The translations under genes and the position numbers were made by a program. The notes below the pieces were generated by a model. It had not been told where the DNA came from and searched no databases. It saw only the letters and a list, made by a program, of their open reading frames with translations. From positions 316,587-380,586 of the forward strand of contig WBMW01004838.1 in the NCBI GenBank assembly GCA_013396635.1: a stretch of 64,000 nucleotides of DNA, in the 5' to 3' direction. Shown piece after piece: positions 35,501 to 47,105 of the stretch. The stretch is from Penelope pileata (lineage: Eukaryota > Chordata > Aves > Galliformes > Cracidae). Position 1 is the stretch's first letter. The number at the start of each line of letters is the position of its first letter.

Positions 35501-38500
35501 AAACTAATGACAAATGAGCTAATCACACCTACTCGCCACACTGCGTAGCCCTACCTTGGTGCCTGCTGGAACAATACAGCAAACTGTTTATTTTCCCTCT
35601 CGCTGCCAATTTCTTCTCTTGAAGTCAAAGCATTGGGGTCAGGACTTCAGACAGGCTTGTTTAGCCCCACTGGCTGCACAACGTTGTGTTCCAAATTGCC
35701 CCATTTTAATCACACAAAGTTGATGCAAGGTGGCCAGTTTGGTTTCTGTATTTTTCTTTATGAAAAATCTGACTGCTAGAGGGAAGAGAGATTTGTCTGA
35801 TACAGCTGGCACACCAGAGAACCAAGTATTGAAATGTTTAGAAATGAATCCTTTCTGCTTGACTGTGCTGGAGGCTGCATTTACATTCATTTTGTTCAGT
35901 GGTTCCTATGAATATACTATTTAAGAGTAAACTCAGTCACGTAAAACTTTTCCTTCTGTTTTCCTGGTTATTTAACTGCCCAGTACTGACACTGCATTTG
36001 TTATTCATGCTAGCTTTTTTTTTTTTTTTTTTTTCTTAAAGCTGTATTTCGTACAAAAATTGGTGACAATTGCAGATGGCAAAGACTGATCAGTAAGGAA
36101 AGCAGGGAGGATTGCCTCATCCCCAGTAAAATTCTCTTACTCACTTTCAGATCCAAGCTTTGGAGTAGGATTTCAAAAGGCAGTTGCCAAAAAGGACTTT
36201 TCTGGGCAAAGTATTAAATGGAAAAAACCTACAAGCTGAACTCAATCCTAAAGCAAATGTCTGCTATAGTGTTCTCTGAGCTGCAGACAAGGAGAAATTG
36301 GCTCCGTAGCGTGACAGAGTTGGATAAAAGATCACTTTGGCCTGCTCAGTCTTTCTTGCTCTGAAAGCTGCAAGTATCATCTGCTCGGTCACTGAGTGAA
36401 GCAGAAGAGGGGAAATCCTATATACTTCAGCAAATAGAAGGGCACCAAACAAGATAATCTAAAATAATACTAAACAGAGTTGATCCTGAGGCAGAATTCT
36501 GGCCTGAAAAAAGGTAATAAAAGTAATACTATAGATTAAAGAAGAGGCCAAGAATTCAGCCATGATGTATTAAACTTAAAAGCCAAATCATTGCAATCCA
36601 AGAGATCTTGCTTTGAGTAATGAGGTTCAGGCCTACTTCATGTTTTGAATGTGATCATAATGATAAGCTACACCTCCAGGGCCAGGGTGAGAGTCCAGGC
36701 AACTGTCCTTAGGCATAGCTTATGTGTACTCGTCACCTGAAGAAATCCGCGTTACAGATTTGCCTGCTTTGACCAGACTTCTGGTGATACCCAGCTGATG
36801 AGAGTAATGATATTGTGTAGAGAATATTAAACAGAAACAATGTCCAGAATTACTGTAACGCACTTGAACTTGAATCACGTAAAGTAAAAATCCCTTCCCG
36901 CTAAGGTCTATGAAGAGAACAAAAGTTGGATATAGTGACTTCTTACAAAATACAGAGCACTGTGGATCAGGACAGTGAGAATATAACCTCTACATTTTAT
37001 TTTTTTCTTAAGGAATGATATCACTGTGATCCTCTATTTGAAATGTAAGTTTAATCCTCCATAACAATGAACTAAGCAAATCAAAACATAGGGCAAATGT
37101 TTGAAAGAGATATCCACTGGGATTGAGGGGATCACTAATAAACCAAATTAAACTCAGGATCACTCCTGAGATGAAAAAAAAATGGAAGCTGGGAAAATAC
37201 ATGGCAGTAATACTATATATGCTTACCCTGCTCTTACTCTTCTCTGCATGCCTGTTCATAGACAATGCTGGGCAGGTTACCGGGTAAAATGGAGCCCAGA
37301 TCTGGACCAGAATGGTTTACTGGGACATTGGTTTTGTTCTTTGATCTACCTTGCCTCTCCCCAGCCTGCCCCACTGGCACGTTTTCCAGCATTGGTGGCT
37401 GCTCAAGTGCTGATGCAAAGCAGCCTTTCATCTTCATGCAAGCCCTGTGGTGGCTGCTCTCTGGATATCCAGAACTCTGGGCCATGCATTGCAGAGATTT
37501 CAGTCTGAGCACAAGTAGACAGCCTGAGAAAACAGAATAACACTGGGTTTTCTGGCTATGGGTCTTCCTTCTTCACTGAAAGCAGGATGGCTGGTGTAGA
37601 TGTCCCCACAGAGATCCAATGTGATTTTGTAGGTAAGCTCAGATGCACTGTTATACACAGTGCCTGCACCATTTTCCTGTCTGTTGCATAGACTCTCTCT
37701 TGCTCTTTTGAGACAGCTATTTCATTCTTTTTTTGGCAGTGCTCCTGACACTGACTCAAAATGACAAGTCACAAGATTTCTTTGTGGGTGCAAGGCTGGA
37801 ACGTGTCTCAATAGTTTCAGTAGCCGGTGTTCCGAGGGGAAACAGCCATGGTGGTTAACGTTTTGGAAAGCTGTTTCTTCCAGTTTGCCCAACCATGTTG
37901 TTCTCAGTGTGAAGGGAATTTCACTTCAGGAGGTTCAAGTTTACAACGCGTACTCCAGACACTGTTTCGCCATTTTATTCCCTGTGTAATCCTTGTATCT
38001 CCTAGAAAGAGCTTTATTACCAACTCCATCTGTTCCGAGAACTGCTTTCCCTTCAAACAGCCGAAGCCTGTGGGATGAGAAACTACATCTAAATGAAGTG
38101 GTATCAGTGCAGGCAGTGGGAATTCTGTTTTGGCAGGTTGCTTAGCTGGCCAACAAGAATGTTTCTTTACCTGGTTGAAGGCTTTGACCACGGAGGTAAG
38201 CAGCATAAAATGCCTGTAAAGAAAGCTCTCTACTTGAAGAAAGAAGTGGCTTTTTTGTATCTAGATCACTGTTCATCTTGTTTGGATGCTTCTTCAGTAT
38301 TGAAGAGTGAAAACTCCTCTTGTTGATTATGAAGAAGATTATTATATCTGTAATATAAATGGGAAGAGTGAAAGATATAAAGATAAAATAATAAGCAGAT
38401 AAATATTACATAAACGTGTGTACCTTCTTGGACTTGCTCATACAAGATTGTTAATATAATTATATCAGCAAATTCTCCCCAACCAGTAGGTTATACCACT

Positions 38501-41500
38501 AGCCTCTCGTCTCTATAGCCTTTCTTAACAATAACCAGCTCTGTGGAAGAAGTATAGTGATAGAGAGGATTTGTTTCGTTCCTTCTTTCTTTGGGGTCTG
38601 TCTCTTCCCTTTTAAATTGCAGGCTTGAGTCATAACTGTTTCAATAGACAGCGATGTTTATTGATTAATCAACATACTGTTAAGTAGCCTAATGATAGAA
38701 ATTAATAGAAAAACTGCTGCCATTAATTTATATTTGTATCGTTTTGCACAATTACAACTGCAACTGTCATTCTCAAATCTCTAAGTTGCATCCAGCTACT
38801 GTGTGATCATTCTATTGCCCTTTCCTCCCACACTACTCAGTGCCAGGTTACAAGCCTATCCCCACTGAGTCTTTCAGCCACGGACCTGATGGAGAGTTGT
38901 GTGGGTTGTCCATGGGGGATCCCTCCAGCACCCTGGTGGGCTTGGGTGAGCAGGGAACTTTGACACAGTTTGTAGGTGCCTCTTTTGTTCTTTGCCTGAT
39001 TTTATGCCTTATTCTCCATTTTTCATTTTGCAGAACCTCCCTTTTGCTGTCTTTACCATCTCTCTTTCTTTACCTTAACTCCTTTAAAAATGCAATTCAC
39101 CTCAAATTTTTCATTGTTGGTCTCGTTTCTGCTACATCCATTCTCAAATTTAGTGTTTCCAATGCCTTTTCTCAGGATGTCCTGGCTTTATATAGCTTTA
39201 CTGATACAGTTGCCTAAGTACAGGCATCTCCGAAGATCCTAAGACAGCATCCCTAAATTCCCCTATAATTTCTTGGTTCATACTGGCAGCGCTAGTCTTG
39301 ATTCTTCTACCTGACTCCAATTAGTGCAAGTTGTTTCATATCTGCCTGCATACCAGAGCAACAAAGCTACGTCTTTTTCATGTTCTGTGTCGTGCTCACA
39401 CAGCATCCTTCCCTCAAATTGTTTTAATTACTCTATGGGCTCCCTGCAGAGGCTTTAGCTGGTCATGAGACTCAGCACTCTGGTAGGGCTTCTTGCTCGT
39501 GTTCATACAGCTGTACCTGTGCTGTGACTTTTGCCAAAATAATTATTGGCATGTTGTTTTTTCTATGCTCCTAGCCAAGCAGTTGTGTTTGCAAAACTCT
39601 TCCAAATGTAGACCTGGATATCACTTCACCTCATGTTAGCAACTGGGTTTTGTTTTGAGTTTCTTTGTTTATAAAGAACTTTTCCTGTATTGTGCAAGTC
39701 CAGTGTAAGGTGAGTCTTAAGCAAAGCTTAAGTTAGTTCTTTCAAACCGAAATTTTTCTTCTTCCCTTTGGCATCTTTCTTTACTTCTGAATTGTACAAT
39801 GAAACATTTCCACACAGAAAATTTTGCACTAAAAGCTCCACTGATTTCTTTTTTCTTGCAATTCCCTCTGAACAAAACCTTTCTGTTTCAGATGTCTCTG
39901 TGTGGGTCTCCTGCTAGTGAAGGACAGCAAGATAGATGAGATTTTTCAGAGGAGGAAACTTCACTCTGTAGCTTGCAGGTGGGGCTGCTGTTTCGTGCTT
40001 TCTCTGGGTACCATAAAGCTGAGCTTTGCCCAGCCCTGGCAGGCTCTCAGTACAAGCCCTTTGCAGCTGTCTGGGGTTAGGCTGCTTCTCTGAGTTACCT
40101 GCTCTTTGTGAAACACTATTGGTGTATGGCATGAGCCCACATGGTTTTGTACAGGTCAGGTTTTAATTACTTTGAAATACTTTTAAATAGTAGTGGACTG
40201 CTATGCTAGACACTTTGCTAACTTCAGTTGCTCGTTTTTTAAATTAAAGCTTTCAGGAGAAGGGAATATTCAGTGGTATGGAGAAAAAGAAAGCGCATTC
40301 TCCTATATATCTTTTATATTAAATATTCAGAAAACGATTTCAAGTTGTATGTTATTAAGACTTTTCAGTACTCACTTGGAGTCTGCAGCCTGTGGGACAG
40401 ACAAAAGGTTCCTGGTTTGCCCACTACAAAGTGAGAGGGTGTACATTGGCATCAACCTACAGTGACGCTATGCAGCTGTAATAGGTAGGTGCAAGAGCAA
40501 AGCCTTGCACAACTTTCTTCTTGTTAAAAGCTAAGCTTTTCCTGAAGGAAACTGATAGTCACGGAGAAAGGGCAAAACTTAGCAGCCATCATGAAGTGCT
40601 GAATACTTCTAGATTTTAATGTTTGAATCCTTACATTTACAATGTCCAATATTTCAAAGATACGCAATTTCTGTGCTGATTACATAGCGTCTTCATATAA
40701 GAACACGGAATATTTGTTAAAGCTCTATTTAACTCCGTTTTACAGTGCTGGAAGGTAAGATGAATAGATTTGTGTCTTTTGGGCTTGTAGACTTCTCCTA
40801 GCAGTACAACAGGCATTTGAAATGTAGGTATGAAGCCAAGGGGAGGTACCTAGACATGAGCAGTTTTCTGATTTCCAGCTTTCATTTACCATTAGATTCT
40901 TTTATCGCCCTCATTTTTGTACAGCTGTATCAAGGACCCTTCTATAGTGATGCAAACTCCATGCTTAGCCCTGAGGTAAGATCTAGGTTGTCTCCTGGAT
41001 GAATTCTTCTCTTTGTCACCTTCCTTCCAGACGGAGAAGTATGTGAGTAGTAGAAAGCACCTGGTTGTGGTAGGTTGGGGGCAGGAAGGTGGTACTCATT
41101 GCTATCCATTTGTTTGCACGCGGGGAGGAAACATAAGGCAAGGTTGTTCTGGTGCTCTCTGAAAAGGACAGCTATACTTGTGGCTATGGTGACACACATC
41201 CACATGTGGAGTGAGTGCCTGAGAGCGTGGGCCACAGATCTTGAAAGAGTGCTGCTGGGCATGCTCACTCCACCTGCACTGTGTGCTTTGGAACAAGGGA
41301 ATAGGAAGGAGGGAAGAATTAGCAGCACTCAGAGCAGAGGCAATGGTACATCCATACATTTACCAGTGGTTTGCACTGCATGTTTCTGATGCAAATGCAC
41401 ATGAGCCTAAGGCTAAAAAGAAATTCTGGCCTTTAAATCATGTGGTGTCTTCACATGATTCTCTGTAGTAGGGGTGGAAGCAACAGAAACAGCTTTGGTG

Positions 41501-44500
41501 CAAAGAGAAAAGCATTCATTTGCTTCTGCATCTCCCCTCCTCAGTTCTGCTAGCCCATCTCAGGGGCTGCGGGGAGTTTGGAGGTGGGTGGGAATTTTCT
41601 GGTGAATATTTTTCCTCTCAGAAAATACCACATCGCTGAGTCCAATGAAAATGCTGGTACAGTGTGGGAATGCACATGCTAGCAGGGGAGTTTTCTCAGT
41701 AACAGGAAGAAGCACCGTGGGTAGTAGAAAACTCCTCTTCCAGTATTATAGCCTTTATAGCTAATGAACTTTTTTACTTCTTGTGGGACTGGAGTTCAAA
41801 GCAGGGACTTGTATTCAGGATTCTCCAGGGCTAACAGACTCCAAGCTACCATGGGATGTCCCCTGGTTGTTTAGATGAAGTTCAGAAAGGGAGAAGCTTT
41901 GAAACCACAAATTGCAAAGGGACGAGAGAGGGTTTTTTGTGCTGTTCTGTTGTCACTTCTGTGGACTGCCTCTCAGCACACGGCAGCAGCAGTAATGAGG
42001 TGAGGAACCGCTTTGGTGAGCAGCCTTATTTAGTTGAGAAAACAGTCTCTGGTTTAGCATGAGCTTGAGTCAGAAGTCATTCTTCTGTGCTGCTTTGCAG
42101 CTGCACTTGTGAGCAGCTCTTCAGCCAGGCAATGTTTACATTGGTGTTGGAATCAGGATCACAGTGGATCAACGCTCTGTACCAAAGCCCTGTGACCTCT
42201 TAGATGGAGCAAGTTTGGTTTGCCAGCACTGCATTGCCCATGTGCAACTTTGGATCAATGCAGATCGGTGCTGGTTAGGCAGTAAGGAACAGCAGCTACC
42301 CACGCCTGGGACAGATGGACTGGGGCGTGGTGCTGGCTGTTCTAAGTCTGCTGGAAATGAACATTTTTCCATCCTGGCTAGTGGAGTTTCCTCTGTGTTC
42401 ACAGCAAAGTGACTCTGTGGAATAAGCTCTGTTCTGTGCCTGGGAAATGCTCAGCTGTGTCCAGGCATTCTTCTCATTGTACAGCCTGGGGACTTCGGAC
42501 AGAGCAGACTCAGCAAAGCACTGGTTAATGTTTGGGTTTCTGGCCTTGCAGAAAAAATCTGTTTATAGGTGATTCAAATACAGGGGCAGGAAGTTTTATC
42601 TATAGATATCAAATATCTGTAGAAAAATGTGCACAGAAGAGGGTATGAAACTTTGTAGTCATGGAAGAATTGTGCTAGGGAGCTTGGAAATTTGGTATGG
42701 TTTTGGCTTATATAATGGTCCACAAGCAGGGAAGAATGTACAAACTAGCTGCCCTTGTGCTTCTGGATCATCTATCGTAGATAGCTTCTCTCCCCCAAAA
42801 TGATCAAATTGACTTCCAGTCAGGCCTGACATGAAATCTTTAAAAATGTTCTTGCAGTCAAATACTGGTATGTATAGAAAGAAGTGCGTGTGCACTGAGA
42901 GCACTGTAAAAGAGAGCAACAGGAAGGCAGAGGTCTCTTGCCACATACAGATGTTGAGAACAATCAGCTTGACCCTTCCAGGAAAGAAAGTAGGCCTTAA
43001 ACTAGGCAAGAATTCTGGATTTCATCAACCTACTTTGCCACATGCAGTCTCCGTTTTGGTATCCATGTGTTCCCAATCCTGTATTTCCACTTTCTGATTG
43101 GTGGATGATGTGGTTGGATTTGTATGAATGCATGGAAAATGAGGGCGAAGGAACTAGAGTTGAAGGAAGGTTAAGTTTAAGTCGAATTCTAGTGGATTTT
43201 GGGACTGAATTTCAGATTGATCAGCCTACTGCCAAAAACTTGTGGTTCTGATGCAAACGAATTTGATAGCTGCTGCTGACGTTCTTCCAGGTACGTTCTT
43301 CCAGCCGAAGTGTTGTCTGGTAAGGGATTTTGCAGATGCTCTCTGAGAAGCTATTCAGGAGTTAATCAAGCCGTTCTCAGACTGTAGAAACATGGGGTTT
43401 TTGAACCTCATCTTCAGCATGATTCCAATTAAAGAGAACGCATGAAGGTCAGTTTCTTGTTGGCTTGTGCTGTTTCAAGCACTGCTTTGATGGAAGATAC
43501 ACCTCCCTTTGTAGCAATGATTACCGTAATTGTGCAGGGGGAGCTCAAATGCTGCAACCAAATCTAAATCTGACATGAAGGATCACAGCCTAGTACCATC
43601 ATCTTGCTCCTAGTTGTGGGGAAGGATGTGCTACATCCCTTCCTCGGATGCCCAGGGCACAGAGCTGGAGCAGGCATGGCTTCAATAGAGGGGGATTTAT
43701 CAGACTTGCTGAAATCTTTTCTCTGCTTAGTTTCCTGGGTGTGCAAGCACAGTGAGCTCTTCTCTACCCAGCTACCTCAGCCAGGCACTCTGACAGGCAC
43801 AGGTTGGTGTGGATTGCATCTGATGTGAGGGTGGGATAGAGCTGAGTGCAATCTGTGACTGGGATTTGCCAACAAGGCAGCAATTATAGATATGGGATTA
43901 TGCATGTGAAGGGCCATTTCCACTTCTCTAACATTTCCAGAGCGAATGACAGAAGCCATTATAGGATGAGACTGCTAGTCCCTGGTCTGTGTCAGGGGTT
44001 GGACTACAGGGATCCTTCCTTAGAGGTACGAAAAGATGAAAAAGTCCAGAGGGAGACAACTGTAATCTGTGCATTACCCCTGGCTGCTGCTGAGAAAAAA
44101 CAGTGAGAAAAGCACTATCTTTGGTCCAGATCCTCGCCTAATATTACCTTACAGCGCTGGCAATGTCATTGAGCCTGTTCAGGAAGCTAAACTTGCTTTC
44201 TTTAGTAAGAGTTTCTTAGGAATGGGGCAGAGTAGTGTATTAGGGTAGGCTGCTTTTTCTCAATGGATATTCAGAGAGCATCATCTGGGAGAGCTTCCAG
44301 CTCATTTTAGCTTCTTTCCTTAATAGAAGTCAGTGTGGATCAGAGCCACAAGTTATTTCTAGTATTGCCAGATATCTAAAATTAATACATGGACCTTCTT
44401 GTCCCAAGAGAGCAGTGTGGCTGTGGATAGCTTTCTTCAGAAAAGCCCATCTATCTGTCTTTGCATGATGGCTTTCCTTCCCAGGTAGGAGGTAAATACA

Positions 44501-46000
44501 AGCTTTTTGAGTTAGCAAGGACATGACAGTTTGCACTAGCTAAGCCCAATTTGGATGTTGCTGAGATGAAAAAGTGGGATTTCTTTAGTTTCCTCTGGCA
44601 GAGAAAAGTTTTGCTAGCAGTCTTGGTCAAAGCCTGTCTGAATCTGTTTCCTAGCAGAAACGTGCTTGTCTTTCCACCCACTTCTGTCACAGTCTCTTCC
44701 AGAGGATAGCTGGTGGTGAGAAGGAGCATTTGCATTGGTTTTTAGGACTCAGTTTGATGTGAGCCCCCCAGCCCAAGCTCTGTGCTGGCTGGAAAGAATG
44801 ACATGAGGAAATAAGATCACAGAGCCTGGGGAGAAGCTTTGCAGACCACCTGGCCTTCAAATTCCTGGCACTGCTCAAAGTTGTCTCTGTAGGAAATCCA
44901 TGTTCCAAGTCAAGCTCAGGTCACATGAGAAAATGAATTTGGCAGGAATATTATGAGTCCCTACTGATCTGCCAGCAAATCCACCCCAAGCATCTTGCTC
45001 CGTGGCTCTGCGCTTAGAATAGAGCAGCACAACTGACAGCCCAGCATAAAAATGTACTTGCAGAAGTGCCTGGAGGTGGCTTCTGCAGGCTTTCCCATGA
45101 ACCAATGCTGCTGCAAGCTGACTTTCCTTCGCACCACATTCTCTTTTTACAGTAACATGAAAGACAAGGGCTGAGGAGGGGCTTACAAGCAAAGAGAATT
45201 AAGGTGGCAGGAAAAAAGGTATCCTCCTCAGATTTCTGCATCCTTACTATCCAAGGAAGACTTCAGCTCTCAGGGTACTGTTTAGTCACGCAAAAAACCT
45301 ACAAATGTAGGGATAATTCATACTTCTGTGCCCACCTGACCTCCTCTGACACCATTAGCAGCAACTGGTGAGACATTGCCCTGTGCATTTAAGTGCTGTT
45401 TTGTGCATTGTCTTTCCCCAAATACCTCAGCTTCAGAGAGAGATGCATAAAGAAAATGAAATTCAAAATGACTCTGGCACAATTACAATAGAAATAAGGA
45501 GCTATTGAGCTTAATGCAGACGTCATGATGGGAAATATAATCTCATTCCCTTTTTTTTTTCATTCATCTTTTGTGTTAGGTGCTCCATTATCTTTATGTG
45601 GGATGTTCAAAAATTTCACTACACTGAGGATATCTGGGACTTGGGAGGTTTCTTTATTAAAGAAGGCAGAGTTTTTCAGTTGGACTATCAACAACTTTCA
45701 GCACTTTAACATCCCTCCAAGGTGACCGGATGATGCACTTCTCGCAGAAGTGTCCCTTGGGGCACTGTAACTAGAAACAGAGACTTCCTGCTCACGCCAC
45801 AAAGTTTTGAAAATTAGAGGCCTGAAATTAGGTGAAACAAACATTCTGTGTGCATAAGCACAAACAGGACTATGAAAAATCCTGATTTTTCAGATCTGCT
45901 GCTGTAAGATATAACTGTGTGCACTCAAGGCTCAAACTCTGAGTTGCGGTGTTTCCTAGAGGAACTGAATAACCACGTCTGAATAGTTTTCCTTTAAATT
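35501..46000. other. Upstream intergenic flank of LY86; no gene recognised
   Basis: No exon of F13A1, the expected neighbour on this side in other vertebrates, or of any other gene is recognised. A 20-base T run is at 36015-36034. A degenerate CR1-like tail may exist near 43990-44035 but is not strong enough to call. A perfect 9-bp inverted repeat lies at 41436-41460. ORFs of up to about 128 codons overlap on opposite strands and look random. Confidence 0.55.
36015..36034. repeat. T20 homopolymer
   Basis: Twenty consecutive T are preceded by AGC and followed by CTTAAAG. No linked retroposed sequence is recognised next to it. Confidence 0.85.
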
Positions 46001-46004
46001 TGTG

Positions 46005-46140
46005 AATGTGTGTTTATTTGTATATTTATTTATATAATGTAAATAAATGTAAGACATAATATTTATATTATATAAATATATGCACACAAAAACAAATACA
46101 TGGCCAACTAAATATGTATATTTATTTATACATATTTCCA
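46005..46140. repeat. AT-rich, palindrome-rich low-complexity tract
   Basis: The tract is built from TATTTATTTA, AATATTTATATTATATAAATATAT and similar words. It includes an inverted repeat AATATGTA...TACATATT at about 46112-46136. The 61-codon ORF covering it on the minus strand is a composition artefact. Confidence 0.75.
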
Positions 46141-46780
46141 ATTAGGTTACCTAAGCTCTGCTAGGAGACAGTTAGAAGTACCAATTATTCACTGGAGTGA
46201 ATAGAAGAAAGACCTTTTATTTTAGAAGAAAAATCTTTTAAAATCTGCGACTGGATGAGTTCCTCCCCTGGAAGTGAGGCAAGCAATGAGGGTGTGGCTG
46301 TAGCCACTGCACAATAGTGGGTGAATTGGTGTTTTGTTTTCCCCTGGGATCTTTCATGAAGGGCTTTTCTGTAATTTTGGGGATAGGTAAGGGCTACAGG
46401 CACAAGGCTGAGGGCAGAGGCTGTGACATGCCCTCAGCCTGCATTCCAGGAGCCAAATTCCCACCCATTACGCTCCTGAGGTACTAAACACCCTGCTTGT
46501 GGGGACTGCATCTCCTCTGCAGTTCAGAGCTCCTGCTCCCAGTTGGCACCAGCCACGTTTGTGAGCAACAAGGGAAGGCAGCAAAGATGCTTTGGGAGCT
46601 GTCATTCCAAAGGCACTCTTTAGTGAAAGAGCACCTGCTTGAGGCTGAACGGGGCACGCACGGCCAGGGGGAGGACGATGGCAGAAGCGTGGAGGATTTG
46701 CACACTTGGGGACAGTTTTCAAGGTGAAAACATTACTTTGCCAGAGCCGCCAACATTTTAAGAGGCTGCGGGGAAGGATG

Positions 46781-47105
46781 GAGCCCACCGTTCAGACGAG
46801 CAGAGCAGGCGGCCTGCGTACTGTGCCCGCAGGAGGACGGGGTGAAAGCTGAGAGACAGGCCGCAGGGTGGCGCTGTTGGCCAACGTTGCGGCCCCGCGC
46901 CCACCGCGCTCCCGGAGCGAGCGCGGCCTCTGCCCGGCGCGGTTAATTAATGAATTAATGCTGCAGACGGGCCCGCAGCTCCCACCCGGCTCTGGCGGCG
47001 GGAGCTCACCTTCCTGCGAGGCCCCGGGGCAACACACGATGTTTTTTTACTCAGCTCGATTTCAAGAAAGCGCTTTGGAAAAGGTCTGGAGGAGGAGAAG
47101 CCCGG
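46781..47105. promoter_or_regulatory. CpG-island-like block with a strong minus-strand splice donor
   Basis: This is the only dense CpG cluster in the window, centred on 46880-47035 with repeated GCG, CCG and CGG words. On the minus strand, a consensus donor AAG/GTGAGC lies at 47004-47010, pointing toward LY86 about 11.7 kb away. It could be the promoter and first exon of a non-coding RNA, a distal first exon for LY86, or an orphan island. No coding exon is recognised in it; the 81-codon minus ORF is probably GC-driven. Recognition is by eye; no CpG ratio was computed. Confidence 0.5.

Noticed and set aside
36015..36034. T20 run as the tail of a minus-strand processed pseudogene
   Set aside because: No gene-like sequence is recognised next to it on the side a retrocopy would occupy.
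43985..44040. Possible degenerate CR1 tail (ggggttggactacagggatc)
   Set aside because: Only one short block resembles CR1. Upstream landmark blocks and the octamer tail are absent.
45956..46141. 61-codon minus ORF rich in Tyr and Ile
   Set aside because: It is a composition artefact of the AT-rich tract.
46792..47037. 81-codon minus ORF in the CpG island
   Set aside because: GC-rich sequence lacks stop codons by composition. It has no ATG start at its 5' end and no domain.
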